Below are positions 1 to 6,530 of a DNA stretch of 7,250 bases, one piece after another; the stretch's first letter is position 1; each line of letters begins with the position of its first letter. Origin of the DNA: an uncultured Bacteroidales bacterium. GTDB lineage: Bacteria; Bacteroidota; Bacteroidia; Bacteroidales; UBA932. The notes beneath the pieces were generated by a model. The model was not told where the DNA came from. It searched no databases and worked only from the letters and a program-made list of their open reading frames with translations. The position numbers and the translations under genes are program-made. The DNA is taken from contig CAJUEK010000074.1 of NCBI GenBank assembly GCA_910585445.1, forward strand, positions 1 to 7,250, read 5' to 3'.

Positions 1-1433
1 CTTACCCGGCAGCACTTTACCCGGTTAACACATCTGCCAAGCAGATAAAGGAAGAATATGACCCTGAGAATGAAAATTTCCAGGAAGTTGTCATTGCCGG
101 CCGTATAATGTCAAGGCGCATAATGGGAGCGGCCTCATTCGGTGAAATCCAGGATGAGACAGGACGCATACAGGTCTATATCAACCGTGACGAGATATGT
201 CCGGGCGAGGACAAGACCATGTACAACACGGTTTTCAAGAAGCTTCTTGACATCGGAGACATAATCGGAATCAAAGGTTTCGCATTCATCACCAAGACAG
301 GCCAGCTTTCAGTGCACGCAAAGGAATTGACACTTCTGAGCAAGTCCCTTAGGGTACTTCCTATCGTAAAGGAAAAGGACGGCGAAGTGTTCGACGCATT
401 CTCTGACCCTGAGCTCAAATACAGGCAAAGATATGTTGACCTCATCGTCAATCCGCAGGTACGCGACACTTTCATCAAGAGAAGCCAGATTGTTGCCACC
501 ATGCGCGAATATTTCAACGAGGCAGGATGTCTTGAGGTCGAGACCCCTATCCTCCAGTCAATCCCGGGAGGAGCAACTGCAAGGCCTTTCATCACGCATC
601 ACAATGCCCTCGACATTCCCCTGTATCTGAGAATCGCCAATGAGCTTTATCTCAAGAGGCTCATCGTGGGAGGATATCACGGAGTATATGAGTTCGCCAA
701 GGACTTCCGCAACGAGGGAATGGACAAGACCCACAATCCTGAGTTCACATGCATGGAAATCTATGTGGCCTACAAGGACTATATCTGGATGATGGAGTTC
801 GTGGAGAAGATGCTGGAGAAGATTGCAGTGAAGCTGCACGGAAAGACACAGGTTCAGATTGGAGAGAATCTCGTGGACTTCAAGCCGCCGTTCAGGAGAC
901 TTCCTATGCTGGAGGCCATAAAGGAGTATGCAGGAGTGGATATAACAGGAATGGATGAGGACCAGCTCCGCGAGACATGCAAGAAGCTGCATGTGGAGAC
1001 TGACCCTTCATTCGGAAAGGGCAAGCTCATTGATGCCATCTTCGGAGAATACTGCGAGGACAAGCTTGTGCAGCCTACCTTCATCACTGACTACCCTGTC
1101 GAGATGTCACCTCTGACCAAGCGTCACCGCAGCAATCCTGATCTTACCGAAAGGTTTGAGCTTTTCGTTTGTGGAAAAGAGCTTGCAAACGCATACAGCG
1201 AGCTTAATGACCCTATAGACCAGTATGAGAGGTTCCAGGACCAGCTCAGGCTGAAAGACAACGGAGACGATGAGGCAATGTTCATAGACATGGACTTCGT
1301 GCGCGCACTCGAATATGGAATGCCTCCTACATCAGGTTTGGGAATGGGAATCGACCGTCTGACAATGTTCATGACCAACTCCCCGACCATCCAGGACGTG
1401 CTCTTCTTCCCTCAGATGAGGCCTAAGAACTGA
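1..1433 (+). CDS. lysS: Lysyl-tRNA synthetase, class II, 5'-truncated by the window edge
   Basis: The enzyme charges tRNA-Lys with lysine using ATP, in the cytoplasm, as a dimer. The frame is open from base 3, where it reads YPAALYPV, the usual LysRS N-terminal stretch. The true start therefore lies outside the window, with roughly 25-35 residues missing, and the ATG at 108 is internal. The visible 476 codons show the OB-fold anticodon-binding domain first (VVIAGRIMSRRIMGAASF, about 87-160). The class II catalytic domain follows: motif 1 around GCLEVETPIL (from 525), motif 2 FRNEG...NPEFTCMEIY (from 705), and motif 3 GLGMGIDRL (from 1335) ahead of the typical end FFPQMRP. The protein stops right after motif 3 (PKN, TGA 1431-1433), so it lacks the C-terminal extension I recall in some Bacteroides LysRS. 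It converges on cydB. Identification is certain. Confidence 0.98.
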   Translation, partial: YPAALYPVNTSAKQIKEEYDPENENFQEVVIAGRIMSRRIMGAASFGEIQDETGRIQVYINRDEICPGEDKTMYNTVFKKLLDIGDIIGIKGFAFITKTGQLSVHAKELTLLSKSLRVLPIVKEKDGEVFDAFSDPELKYRQRYVDLIVNPQVRDTFIKRSQIVATMREYFNEAGCLEVETPILQSIPGGATARPFITHHNALDIPLYLRIANELYLKRLIVGGYHGVYEFAKDFRNEGMDKTHNPEFTCMEIYVAYKDYIWMMEFVEKMLEKIAVKLHGKTQVQIGENLVDFKPPFRRLPMLEAIKEYAGVDITGMDEDQLRETCKKLHVETDPSFGKGKLIDAIFGEYCEDKLVQPTFITDYPVEMSPLTKRHRSNPDLTERFELFVCGKELANAYSELNDPIDQYERFQDQLRLKDNGDDEAMFIDMDFVRALEYGMPPTSGLGMGIDRLTMFMTNSPTIQDVLFFPQMRPKN

Positions 1434-1466
1434 CAGGACGCATATGCTTTAACATAAGCAAGCTAC

Positions 1467-1498
1467 AGGCGGGCGTGCATTTCTGCACGCCCGCCTTT
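1467..1498 (+). terminator. Rho-independent-type hairpin between convergent lysS and cydB
   Basis: A perfect inverted repeat pairs AGGCGGGCGTGCA (1467-1479) with TGCACGCCCGCCT (1484-1496): 13 bp around a TTTC loop, followed by a short T run. It begins 33 nt after the lysS stop, so it most likely ends lysS. The same stem lies 49 nt past the cydB stop on the other strand. There it has no U tract, so termination of cydB by it is possible but less certain. Confidence 0.85.
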
Positions 1499-1544
1499 GC
1501 ATAGAACATTAAATTTCAATTATTTGCAATGTGAAGTTCAGATT

Positions 1545-2690
1545 CTAATATTTGTGTTCCGTGCCTTCAAGCTCTTTTCTGGTGAGAGGTTTCCTGTCCA
1601 TTGCTTTCCATGTGTATGCGATGTACGCCACCACAAACGGAATTATGAGCGAGACCCATGCCATAGTCCTGAGAGTGAACTCGCTTGAGCAGCTGTTGGA
1701 AATAGTCAGCGAACTCTGAAGGTCAGAATATGACGGATAGTATGAAGTGCCGTTGTAGCCGGCAAGCCAGAACACCGACATCACGACAAGCACGGTTCCG
1801 ATGCCTGCCGGCCAGATTCCCTTACGGAATTTCACCGAAACCAAAGTCCCGACAATGCCCCAAAGCACAAGAGCGGTCCCGACGGCAAAAGCAGCGGCAG
1901 CTCCAGGCATCTCAAGGAGATTATGAAGGTATTTGTATTTTTCCATGAACACTGTCCCGTCCCCGGTCACTGCAAATCCTCTCCTGAGCAGCAGCCATAT
2001 GACCGTGTTAAGGAAAAAGACCACAAACATGACAGATGACACGAGAAGCCTCCTGCGCAGTTTACCGCAAAGTTTCCCGTCATCGATATTGTTCATCATA
2101 TACAGGATTCCAAGACATATTGCCAGTCCCATCACCATAAGGCCGAAGCTCACATTCCATGGGTCAGCCACAGCCTCAAGGCCATGCCAGCCGTTTCCCC
2201 ATGTGCTTATCACCGGAGCGAAGCTGTCACCTACCGCAGCCTTGTCAACGGTAAAATCCGAGCCTGTGAAAAATGTCCCGACAGCCGTTCCGATAAGAAG
2301 CGGCCCGAGGAAACCGTTTATGGTAAGGAAAACACGGAATGCAGTCTTGCCGAGCACATTTCCGGCCTTGTTCTGAAATTCATATGACACCGCCTGGAAC
2401 ACAAAGGTGACAAGTATCAGTACCCATACCCAATACGCTCCTCCGAAACTCGTGCTGTAAAACAGAGGGAAGGAAGCGAAGAAAGCCCCGCCGAAAGTAA
2501 CGAGCGTAGTGAAAGTCAGTTCCCATTTACGGCCGGTTGAATTGACCATGAGCTGCTTCTCATCTTCATCAGCCCCCGTAATGAGTATCATTGCATTTGC
2601 CCCCTGCACGAAAAGCAGGAAAACAAGAAGACCTGCAAGAAGCGATATTATGAACCACCAGTAATTCTGCAGAAATTCGTATGTAAACAT
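1545..2690 (-). CDS. cydB: Cytochrome bd quinol oxidase subunit II
   Basis: This is the second integral membrane subunit of the bd-type terminal oxidase, which oxidises quinol and reduces O2 to water in the cytoplasmic membrane. The 381-residue product is hydrophobic throughout, with about nine membrane spans, matching family length. It starts YEFLQNYWWFIISLLAGLL and carries NSTGRKWELTFTTLVTFGGAFFA (about 50-72), the counterpart of the NSIAPHWDGNQVW region in E. coli. Its C-terminus aligns well with E. coli CydB (SSLTxxxxxSSxxTLxxMxW, then a lysine/arginine-rich tail ending HKY). In helix 1 the TDGFD motif of E. coli is replaced by VQGAN (residues 28-32), so both acidic residues are absent; from memory this is normal in Bacteroidota. 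The start is 27 nt after the cydA stop, with an AT-rich leader and no Shine-Dalgarno. It is co-transcribed with cydA. No cydX-like ORF follows. Confidence 0.97.
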   Translation of the reverse strand: MFTYEFLQNYWWFIISLLAGLLVFLLFVQGANAMILITGADEDEKQLMVNSTGRKWELTFTTLVTFGGAFFASFPLFYSTSFGGAYWVWVLILVTFVFQAVSYEFQNKAGNVLGKTAFRVFLTINGFLGPLLIGTAVGTFFTGSDFTVDKAAVGDSFAPVISTWGNGWHGLEAVADPWNVSFGLMVMGLAICLGILYMMNNIDDGKLCGKLRRRLLVSSVMFVVFFLNTVIWLLLRRGFAVTGDGTVFMEKYKYLHNLLEMPGAAAAFAVGTALVLWGIVGTLVSVKFRKGIWPAGIGTVLVVMSVFWLAGYNGTSYYPSYSDLQSSLTISNSCSSEFTLRTMAWVSLIIPFVVAYIAYTWKAMDRKPLTRKELEGTEHKY

Positions 2691-2717
2691 AATCAGATTA
2701 TTAGAATTGTTAAACCA

Positions 2718-4211
2718 TTACTCCGCTTTCCCGTCCACTTCTGGCCCTTTCTTTATCGCCTTGACCATTATGTTGATGTCGATGGCCAGGAAAAGCGTGA
2801 ACACGGCCACAAAAATGAAGAAAGTGGTCTGTACGGCAGCAGTGCTGACACTTGATATCGCGGCGCTCACAGGCAGAAGATCCTGGATGGCCCACGGCTG
2901 CCTTCCCACCTCTGCGACAATCCATCCTGCCTGCCCTGCAATATATACAAGAGGAATTGACAGAAGGGCTGTCCACTGTAGCCATTTCATGTGGGCAATC
3001 TTTCCGTTGCGCCCATAAAACAGGACGGCAATCATGAGAAGCAGCAGGAAAGAGCCGAGGCCGACCATAATCCTGAAAGGCCAATAGACAAGCCATACAT
3101 CCGGAACCAGCTCGTTCCTGTCCTTTATATATCCGTATCCGAAGCAGTCAATATTGGCATCAAGCACCTTCCTTGCCTCTGCCGCCGCCTGAGGGTCAAC
3201 ATCCTTGAGCTTGCGGTAAGTCCTGAAAGCACGCAAAGCCTCAGTCCCCTTGTACATCTTGGCCTCAGCAGAAAGATGCTCATTCCCCTGCGGGTCAACA
3301 TAGCCGTCCAGCAGGTCATTTATGCCAGGGACATAACCGTCAATGTCATGCGTGGCAAGCAATGAAAGCACTCCCGGTATCTCCAATCCCGGCACAATGG
3401 AAAACGGAGCACGTGTCCCTCCGTCATAAAGCCCCTCAGCGGCAGCCAGTTTCATAGGCTGATACTTAGCCACATGAATGCCTGAACGGTCCCCTGTAAA
3501 CATGACCGCAAGCGTGCCTATTATTCCCACAACCGAAGCCACCCTGATGCTGGCAAGGGCAAACCTCGTCTCTCGCTTGCGAAGCAGATACCAGCAGCCT
3601 ATTCCGATGACGAATATCGCTCCTGTCATCCATCCGCTCAGGACAGAATGGAAAAACTTGGTCACTGCGACAGGATTTGTAGCTACAGCCCAGAAGTCCA
3701 CCATCTCATTGCGCACTGTATCCGGATTGAACTCCATCCCGACAGGATGCTGCATCCAGCCGTTCGCCACAAGAATCCAGAAAGCCGATATTGCCGCACC
3801 GATTCCTGTCATCCATGTAGAAGCCAGATGGAAGCGGCGTCCGACCTTGTCCCATCCGAAAAACATGACAGCCACAAATGTAGCCTCAATAAAAAACGCG
3901 AATATGCCCTCAATGGCAAGAGGAGCACCGAAAATGTCCCCGACGAACCATGAGTAATTGCTCCAGTTCGTTCCGAACTCAAATTCAAGAATAAGTCCAG
4001 TAGCGATTCCGACAGCAAAGTTGATTCCGAACAGTTTCATCCAGAATTGTGCGGTCTTTTTCCAGAACTCGTCTTTCTTGACCACATAGATAGTCTCCAT
4101 GACAGCCATTATAACGGCAAGGCCCAATGTAAGCGGCACAAAGACCCAATGATAACAGGCCGTCAGCGCGAACTGCGCCCTTGACAAATCAATTAAAGAT
4201 GCATCAATCAT
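2718..4211 (-). CDS. cydA: Cytochrome bd quinol oxidase subunit I
   Basis: This is the catalytic, haem-carrying subunit of the bd oxidase: it oxidises quinol at the periplasmic Q-loop and reduces O2 at the b595/d site. The product has 497 residues (E. coli about 522). By alignment to E. coli CydA the ligands are all present: H21 (E. coli H19), H188 (H186) and M382 in FRIMV (M393). Acidic residues E101 and E109 match E99 and E107. The Q-loop reads GDRSG...KLAAAE with K254 and E259 matching the quinol-site K252 and E257, and the loop up to M382 is nearly as long as in E. coli. The signature GWIVAEVGRQPW is at 429-440. The ATG at 4209-4211 aligns with the family start (MIDxxLIDLSRxQFALT). cydB follows after 27 nt. 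An FNR-like dyad lies 15 nt upstream. Identification is certain. Confidence 0.98.
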   Translation of the reverse strand: MIDASLIDLSRAQFALTACYHWVFVPLTLGLAVIMAVMETIYVVKKDEFWKKTAQFWMKLFGINFAVGIATGLILEFEFGTNWSNYSWFVGDIFGAPLAIEGIFAFFIEATFVAVMFFGWDKVGRRFHLASTWMTGIGAAISAFWILVANGWMQHPVGMEFNPDTVRNEMVDFWAVATNPVAVTKFFHSVLSGWMTGAIFVIGIGCWYLLRKRETRFALASIRVASVVGIIGTLAVMFTGDRSGIHVAKYQPMKLAAAEGLYDGGTRAPFSIVPGLEIPGVLSLLATHDIDGYVPGINDLLDGYVDPQGNEHLSAEAKMYKGTEALRAFRTYRKLKDVDPQAAAEARKVLDANIDCFGYGYIKDRNELVPDVWLVYWPFRIMVGLGSFLLLLMIAVLFYGRNGKIAHMKWLQWTALLSIPLVYIAGQAGWIVAEVGRQPWAIQDLLPVSAAISSVSTAAVQTTFFIFVAVFTLFLAIDINIMVKAIKKGPEVDGKAE

Positions 4212-4225
4212 ATAAGAATACTGTA

Positions 4226-4239
4226 TTAATGTGTATTAA
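4226..4239 (-). promoter_or_regulatory. FNR/CRP-like dyad just upstream of cydA
   Basis: TTAAT-GTGT-ATTAA is a perfect 5-4-5 inverted repeat ending 15 nt before the cydA start codon. It has the geometry of FNR-family sites (TTGAT-N4-ATCAA) with one changed base per half-site. cyd operons are commonly controlled by oxygen or redox regulators of this family, so an operator is plausible. The position close to the ATG would suit a repressor, or a site overlapping a cydA-proximal promoter. AT-rich DNA makes chance palindromes common, so this remains an inference. Confidence 0.4.
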
Positions 4240-4296
4240 ATTAATGTTGAAATCCGTTAATCCTCCACCGGGGCTGCATCCTTCTGCCAACATCCC

Positions 4297-4650
4297 TCAA
4301 CCATCATCCTTCTGGCACATTTCAAAAGCCATTAGCACTCCCAAGTCCTCGTGATTGACGTCGCCATACGCACCGTCCCAACAGGCGGCCACAGTTTTAT
4401 CATTTCCATTGCAATAACATCTGCCATTTCCGTCAAGCTATCCTGCAACACAATCGCACTGATATTCAACACCTTCAACACTCACGGCAATCATATTTTG
4501 CTTTATATCGGTTCAGCAATTCCAGCCAACAATTGTAGGCCACTGCTTTGAATCATAAATAACAACGCTCCTGCACCAAATGGTCATATCATCAACGACA
4601 CCGCCCCAAATCAGCTTCAAATGTGTATTATGCTGCCCTACCTTTCGACG
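4297..4650 (-). pseudogene. Possible decayed small cysteine-rich gene between the DUF4492 gene and cydA
   Basis: One minus-strand frame from 4650 to the TGA at 4297-4299 reads like protein, broken only by TGA (4513-4515) and TAG (4438-4440). The three pieces are about 45, 24 and 46 codons long. They contain WGGVVDDMTIWC, YDSKQWPTIVGWNC, SVEGVEYQCDCVAG, GRCYCNGND and AYGDVNHEDLGVLMAFEMC. Codon use is coding-like: few A in third positions in the first piece and many G in first positions later, with acidic, glycine- and cysteine-rich composition. No start codon in a convincing place was found, and I do not recognise the family. The opposite-strand ORF at 4351-4551 is probably its shadow. It could be a gene that lost function inside the cyd operon, or an unusual untranslated spacer. 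Certainty is modest. Confidence 0.35.
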
Positions 4651-4916
4651 TCATATCCTTCCAATACAATGAAATCATCCAATCCGGGCCGTCCTCTGAT
4701 AAGTTCATTTGCGACAAACGTGCTTTTCTCGCTCTCCGTCTTTCCGGAAAGCACCGGCTTGAAAAAGAACAGCCTCAATATAAGGAACAGAAACACCATC
4801 TTCAGAATTATGAGCACCCACAGAGGGCGTCCCCAAGTCATGTTGCGGAAACCGTCATAATAGAATCCGAATATACTTCTGAACTTGTCAGATATTGCAT
4901 TGATACTCTTAGGCAT
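4638..4916 (-). CDS. DUF4492 family single-span membrane protein, first gene of the cyd operon
   Basis: This is a 92-residue protein. Residues 18-30 read FYYDGFRNMTWGR, then a hydrophobic span follows (about 33-52, LWVLIILKM...LRLFFF), then a polar tail. The pattern FY-x-DGFRNMT-x-GR-x-LW and LRLFFF matches the DUF4492 family as I remember it, which is found next to cydA in Bacteroidota; the biochemical role is unknown. I chose the ATG at 4914-4916 because the frame upstream has only a TTG (4991) and reads unlike the family, and because an A-rich leader (CTAAAAATTCTTGAAAAG) precedes it. The gene sits 426 nt before cydA on the same strand, behind a consensus promoter, so it is probably co-transcribed. 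A role as an assembly factor or small extra subunit of the bd oxidase, like CydX or CydH elsewhere, is my inference. The 12-residue C-terminal tail (GLDDFIVLEGYD) is somewhat longer than I recall. Confidence 0.85.
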   Translation of the reverse strand: MPKSINAISDKFRSIFGFYYDGFRNMTWGRPLWVLIILKMVFLFLILRLFFFKPVLSGKTESEKSTFVANELIRGRPGLDDFIVLEGYDVER

Positions 4917-5041
4917 CTTTTCAAGAATTTTTAGTGTTCCTAAGCGGCCGGCACAATTGCCCCTGCGAAAAACGTGCTCCCGGACATGCAAGAGTCATAC
5001 CTGCATCCCCTCCCTGAACTTCGTCAAACAACTGCTGCATG

Positions 5042-5071
5042 CAAATATAGCAATCTGTTTTTAATTTCAAA
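5042..5071 (-). promoter_or_regulatory. Bacteroidota housekeeping promoter of the DUF4492-cydAB operon
   Basis: On the minus strand, TTTG (5071-5068) is followed by an 18-nt spacer and TATATTTG (5049-5042). The second element fits TAnnTTTG exactly, and the pair matches the Bacteroides -33/-7 promoter form. Transcription would start near 5036, giving a leader of about 120 nt before the DUF4492 ATG at 4916. Position, strand and spacing all suit the cyd operon. Confidence 0.7.
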
Positions 5072-5143
5072 CCTCAGGCACAATTTACCCCAACAACATC
5101 TGCCAAAGCACTTTCCGCCCCAAAGTTCCAAACAGAACATATC

Positions 5144-5311
5144 TCAGCACATTGGGAACCGAACATTAACATAAAACACTACACAACAAAACGTTAGCAA
5201 AAACAAAGGTTTCAAACGCACAATAAAACAGCCGTGTCCGGATATCACATTGAAAATGTCGCTTTCCTCAACAAGTATCCGCTGACACTCTTTACTTTGC
5301 CGCTTCATCAT
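5144..5311 (-). CDS. Possible 55-residue small ORF directly after the nuclease gene
   Basis: The ORF begins with two ATGs (5311 and 5308) only 5 nt after the nuclease stop codon and ends at TGA 5144-5146. The product starts MMKRQSKECQRILVEESDIF and has a hydrophobic, cysteine-containing second half (about 33-47, LKPLFLLTFCCVVFY) that could span the membrane. The N-terminal half looks coding-like. The second half lies in T-rich DNA, where hydrophobic codons arise by chance. The tight spacing is the only operon evidence. I do not recognise a family, and it may be spurious. The rest of 5072-5316 shows nothing else I can support, including no clear terminator for the nuclease transcript. Confidence 0.2.
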   Translation of the reverse strand: MMKRQSKECQRILVEESDIFNVISGHGCFIVRLKPLFLLTFCCVVFYVNVRFPMC

Positions 5312-5316
5312 GAACC

Positions 5317-6060
5317 TTATTTAAGTTGCAACCCATTCTTTTTAAGTATTTCCTTGATGACTTTCAAGTCCCGGTCATGGTTTCGCACCAATTTTTTAGT
5401 ACCACCGAAATCAATATAGGAAATGACTATTAGTTTGATACCATTTTCTGGTAATACTTCTTTACGTCGTTGGTCATATATCCTTCGTTGTTCACCTCGG
5501 GAAACACCGCTGACTGTTTTCTTATTGTCGAAGAAAGGCGTTGATTCAGTATGCTGACTTTCGTAGTATTCCACAACGATTTTTAATTCGTGATAGTATG
5601 CGTCAACAGGGAGCCTTGTCCCATTATCTCCCCTTAAGAAATCAAAACGGTGCTGACGCAAAGCCTTATAACCAAGAATCTCATCGCATAAGTCTATTAC
5701 GTAATGTTCGTCAGAAGCTGTGCGACCTTTAGAAACGGTATTTTCTTGGCTCATTTCAGAATCTTTCATTTTATCAAGATTCACAGAAGATCGTATCGGA
5801 GCAATATTATTCCAAACAGAAAAAATGTCAGTACTAAGTTCTTTAACTGTAAGAGTGCCTATCTCGAAAAGTTTTTTGAGATTGGCTACTGTATAATCCA
5901 TGCCAGAAGCTACTTCAGACCAGTAAAGTCCAATGCTCCTGAGTTTTGCACGAATGCTTTTCTGCTTTGATGCAGTTGCCGTTTCAAGTTCTCTCACCAA
6001 CTCCACGATGCGTCTGAGTTCTTCTGCTGAAAAGGTGGTTTTAGAATGTCTTTCAGTCAT
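5317..6060 (-). CDS. Predicted PD-(D/E)XK-fold nuclease with N-terminal helical domain
   Basis: This 247-residue protein is of no named family I can assign. Residues 1-75 are charged and helical (FSAEELRRIVELVRELE, then RAKLRSIGLYWSEVASGMDYTV). Residues 95-115 are a polar linker. The C-terminal part (about 117-240) has the layout of Vsr/homing-type PD-(D/E)XK nucleases: an early acid (E127 in DLCDEIL), then D153 in LPVDAYY, then E164-x4-QH in KIVVEYYESQH. A basic segment RGEQRRIYDQRRKEVL (188-203) and the strand IKLIVISYIDF come after, as in proteins with the EYxGxQH...KxxxCxxxxIxLIxI pattern. It probably cuts or binds nucleic acid; this is inference from motifs. I chose the ATG at 6058-6060 because the upstream extension (six cysteine or proline-rich codons, then VISI) looks non-coding. 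It is AT-rich compared with lysS and cyd, has no partner methylase, and lies between a tRNA gene and the cyd operon, suggesting acquisition. Confidence 0.7.
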   Translation of the reverse strand: MTERHSKTTFSAEELRRIVELVRELETATASKQKSIRAKLRSIGLYWSEVASGMDYTVANLKKLFEIGTLTVKELSTDIFSVWNNIAPIRSSVNLDKMKDSEMSQENTVSKGRTASDEHYVIDLCDEILGYKALRQHRFDFLRGDNGTRLPVDAYYHELKIVVEYYESQHTESTPFFDNKKTVSGVSRGEQRRIYDQRRKEVLPENGIKLIVISYIDFGGTKKLVRNHDRDLKVIKEILKKNGLQLK

Positions 6061-6157
6061 GGTTATTGATATTACGGGGTTCGTTATACTATTTAATAAG
6101 GGGCAACATAATCGGGCACATCTCATTTGGATATATGTTCAATCGAAGTACGCTACT

Positions 6158-6172
6158 ATTATTCACAATAAT
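6158..6172. repeat. Short dyad ATTATT-CAC-AATAAT upstream of the nuclease gene
   Basis: A perfect 6-bp inverted repeat with a 3-nt centre lies 97 nt before the nuclease ATG. Immediately beside it is a second dyad, GACTG-CC-CAGTC (6175-6186). Such adjacent dyads can be operator sites or leader RNA hairpins. In DNA this AT-rich the first may be chance. Confidence 0.25.
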
Positions 6173-6232
6173 CAGACTGCCCAGTCAGTACACCATCCCA
6201 AGAGCATAAGCAGCATCCATCCGATGAGAGTA

Positions 6233-6322
6233 TTACGATGATTTTTCAAACTCTATCTTTTCCCCTGCGTCCAGTCTTTGTTTTTTTTGGGGGGGGAGCG
6301 TCCACCATATTTTCTGATTCAT
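6233..6322 (-). CDS. Possible 29-codon leader ORF crossing a C8A8 homopolymer junction
   Basis: The ORF starts at ATG 6320-6322, seven nt after the predicted start of transcription of a near-consensus promoter, and ends at TAA 6233-6235. It reads MNQKIWWTLPPQKKQRLDAG and then EKIEFEKSS. The tract CCCCCCCCAAAAAAAA (complement of 6281-6296) encodes the LPPQKKQ part. If one base is dropped in the A5 run near the end (GAAAAATC), the frame continues as NHRNTLIGWMLLMLLGWC and TDWAV to a TGA. That would give a basic-then-hydrophobic product of about 49 residues. It could therefore be a small membrane peptide gene with a frameshift, a leader ORF of the nuclease transcript, or noise. I recognise no family. 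Confidence 0.25.
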   Translation of the reverse strand: MNQKIWWTLPPQKKQRLDAGEKIEFEKSS

Positions 6323-6335
6323 GTCGCCAAGGTAG

Positions 6336-6367
6336 CAAATAAAGCGTAAAGTAATGCCTTCTTCAAA
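6336..6367 (-). promoter_or_regulatory. Near-consensus Bacteroidota promoter ahead of the nuclease region
   Basis: TTTG (6367-6364), a 20-nt spacer and TTTATTTG (6343-6336) match the TTTG/TAnnTTTG promoter pair with one mismatch in the -7 element. Transcription would begin near 6329 on the minus strand. It would run through the 29-codon ORF and a roughly 270-nt leader into the nuclease gene. I saw no better promoter closer to the nuclease start. Confidence 0.4.
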
Positions 6368-6530
6368 ATAAATTTACGTTCCACTGTCCCTGACTCATTA
6401 ATTGAGAAAAAGACACCATATTACTATAATGTGGATAGAATATACATTGTGAATAACATTACTTCTTCAAAATTGCTGCAATATTAAACACGCGCCCGAC
6501 TCCCAACCTACATTGTCATTCTTTCAGTGA

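Larger units (their letters stand above)
6061..6530. other. AT-rich, mostly non-coding stretch between the nuclease gene and the tRNA terminator
   Basis: No ORF of normal length fits here on either strand. The stretch holds the dyads at 6158-6186, the tiny ORF and T8G8 tract at 6233-6322, and the promoter at 6336-6367. It also carries the 12-nt direct repeat CTTCTTCAAAAT at 6358-6369 and 6462-6473. From 6374 to 6530, apart from the second repeat copy, I see nothing I can name. Confidence 0.5.

Noticed and set aside
558..992. 144-codon minus-strand ORF, and similar ones at 176-595 and 1124-1390, opposite lysS
   Set aside because: They lie antisense within the well-supported lysS gene, have low-complexity leucine/serine/histidine composition, and match no family pattern. 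They are shadow frames.
2710..3096. 128-codon minus-strand ORF in another frame of cydA, and several plus-strand ORFs over cydA and cydB (such as 3478-3957)
   Set aside because: cydA and cydB are unmistakable in their own frames. These are by-products of their GC-rich codons.
4513..4515. UGA after a cysteine codon read as selenocysteine in the broken frame
   Set aside because: No SECIS-like hairpin was seen just after it, a second stop (TAG) follows in the same frame, and no selenoprotein motif is present. Simple decay is more likely.
4917..4991. Longer DUF4492 start at TTG 4991
   Set aside because: The extra 25 residues are arginine-rich and unlike the family. The ATG at 4916 with an A-rich leader fits better.
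6281..6296. T8G8 run as a plus-strand terminator
   Set aside because: No stable stem precedes the T run on the plus strand and no plus-strand gene ends nearby.
6358..6473. 12-nt direct repeat CTTCTTCAAAAT (6358-6369, 6462-6473) as target-site duplication
   Set aside because: The 92 nt between the copies have no inverted ends or ORF. A 12-nt repeat is expected about once by chance in a window this long.
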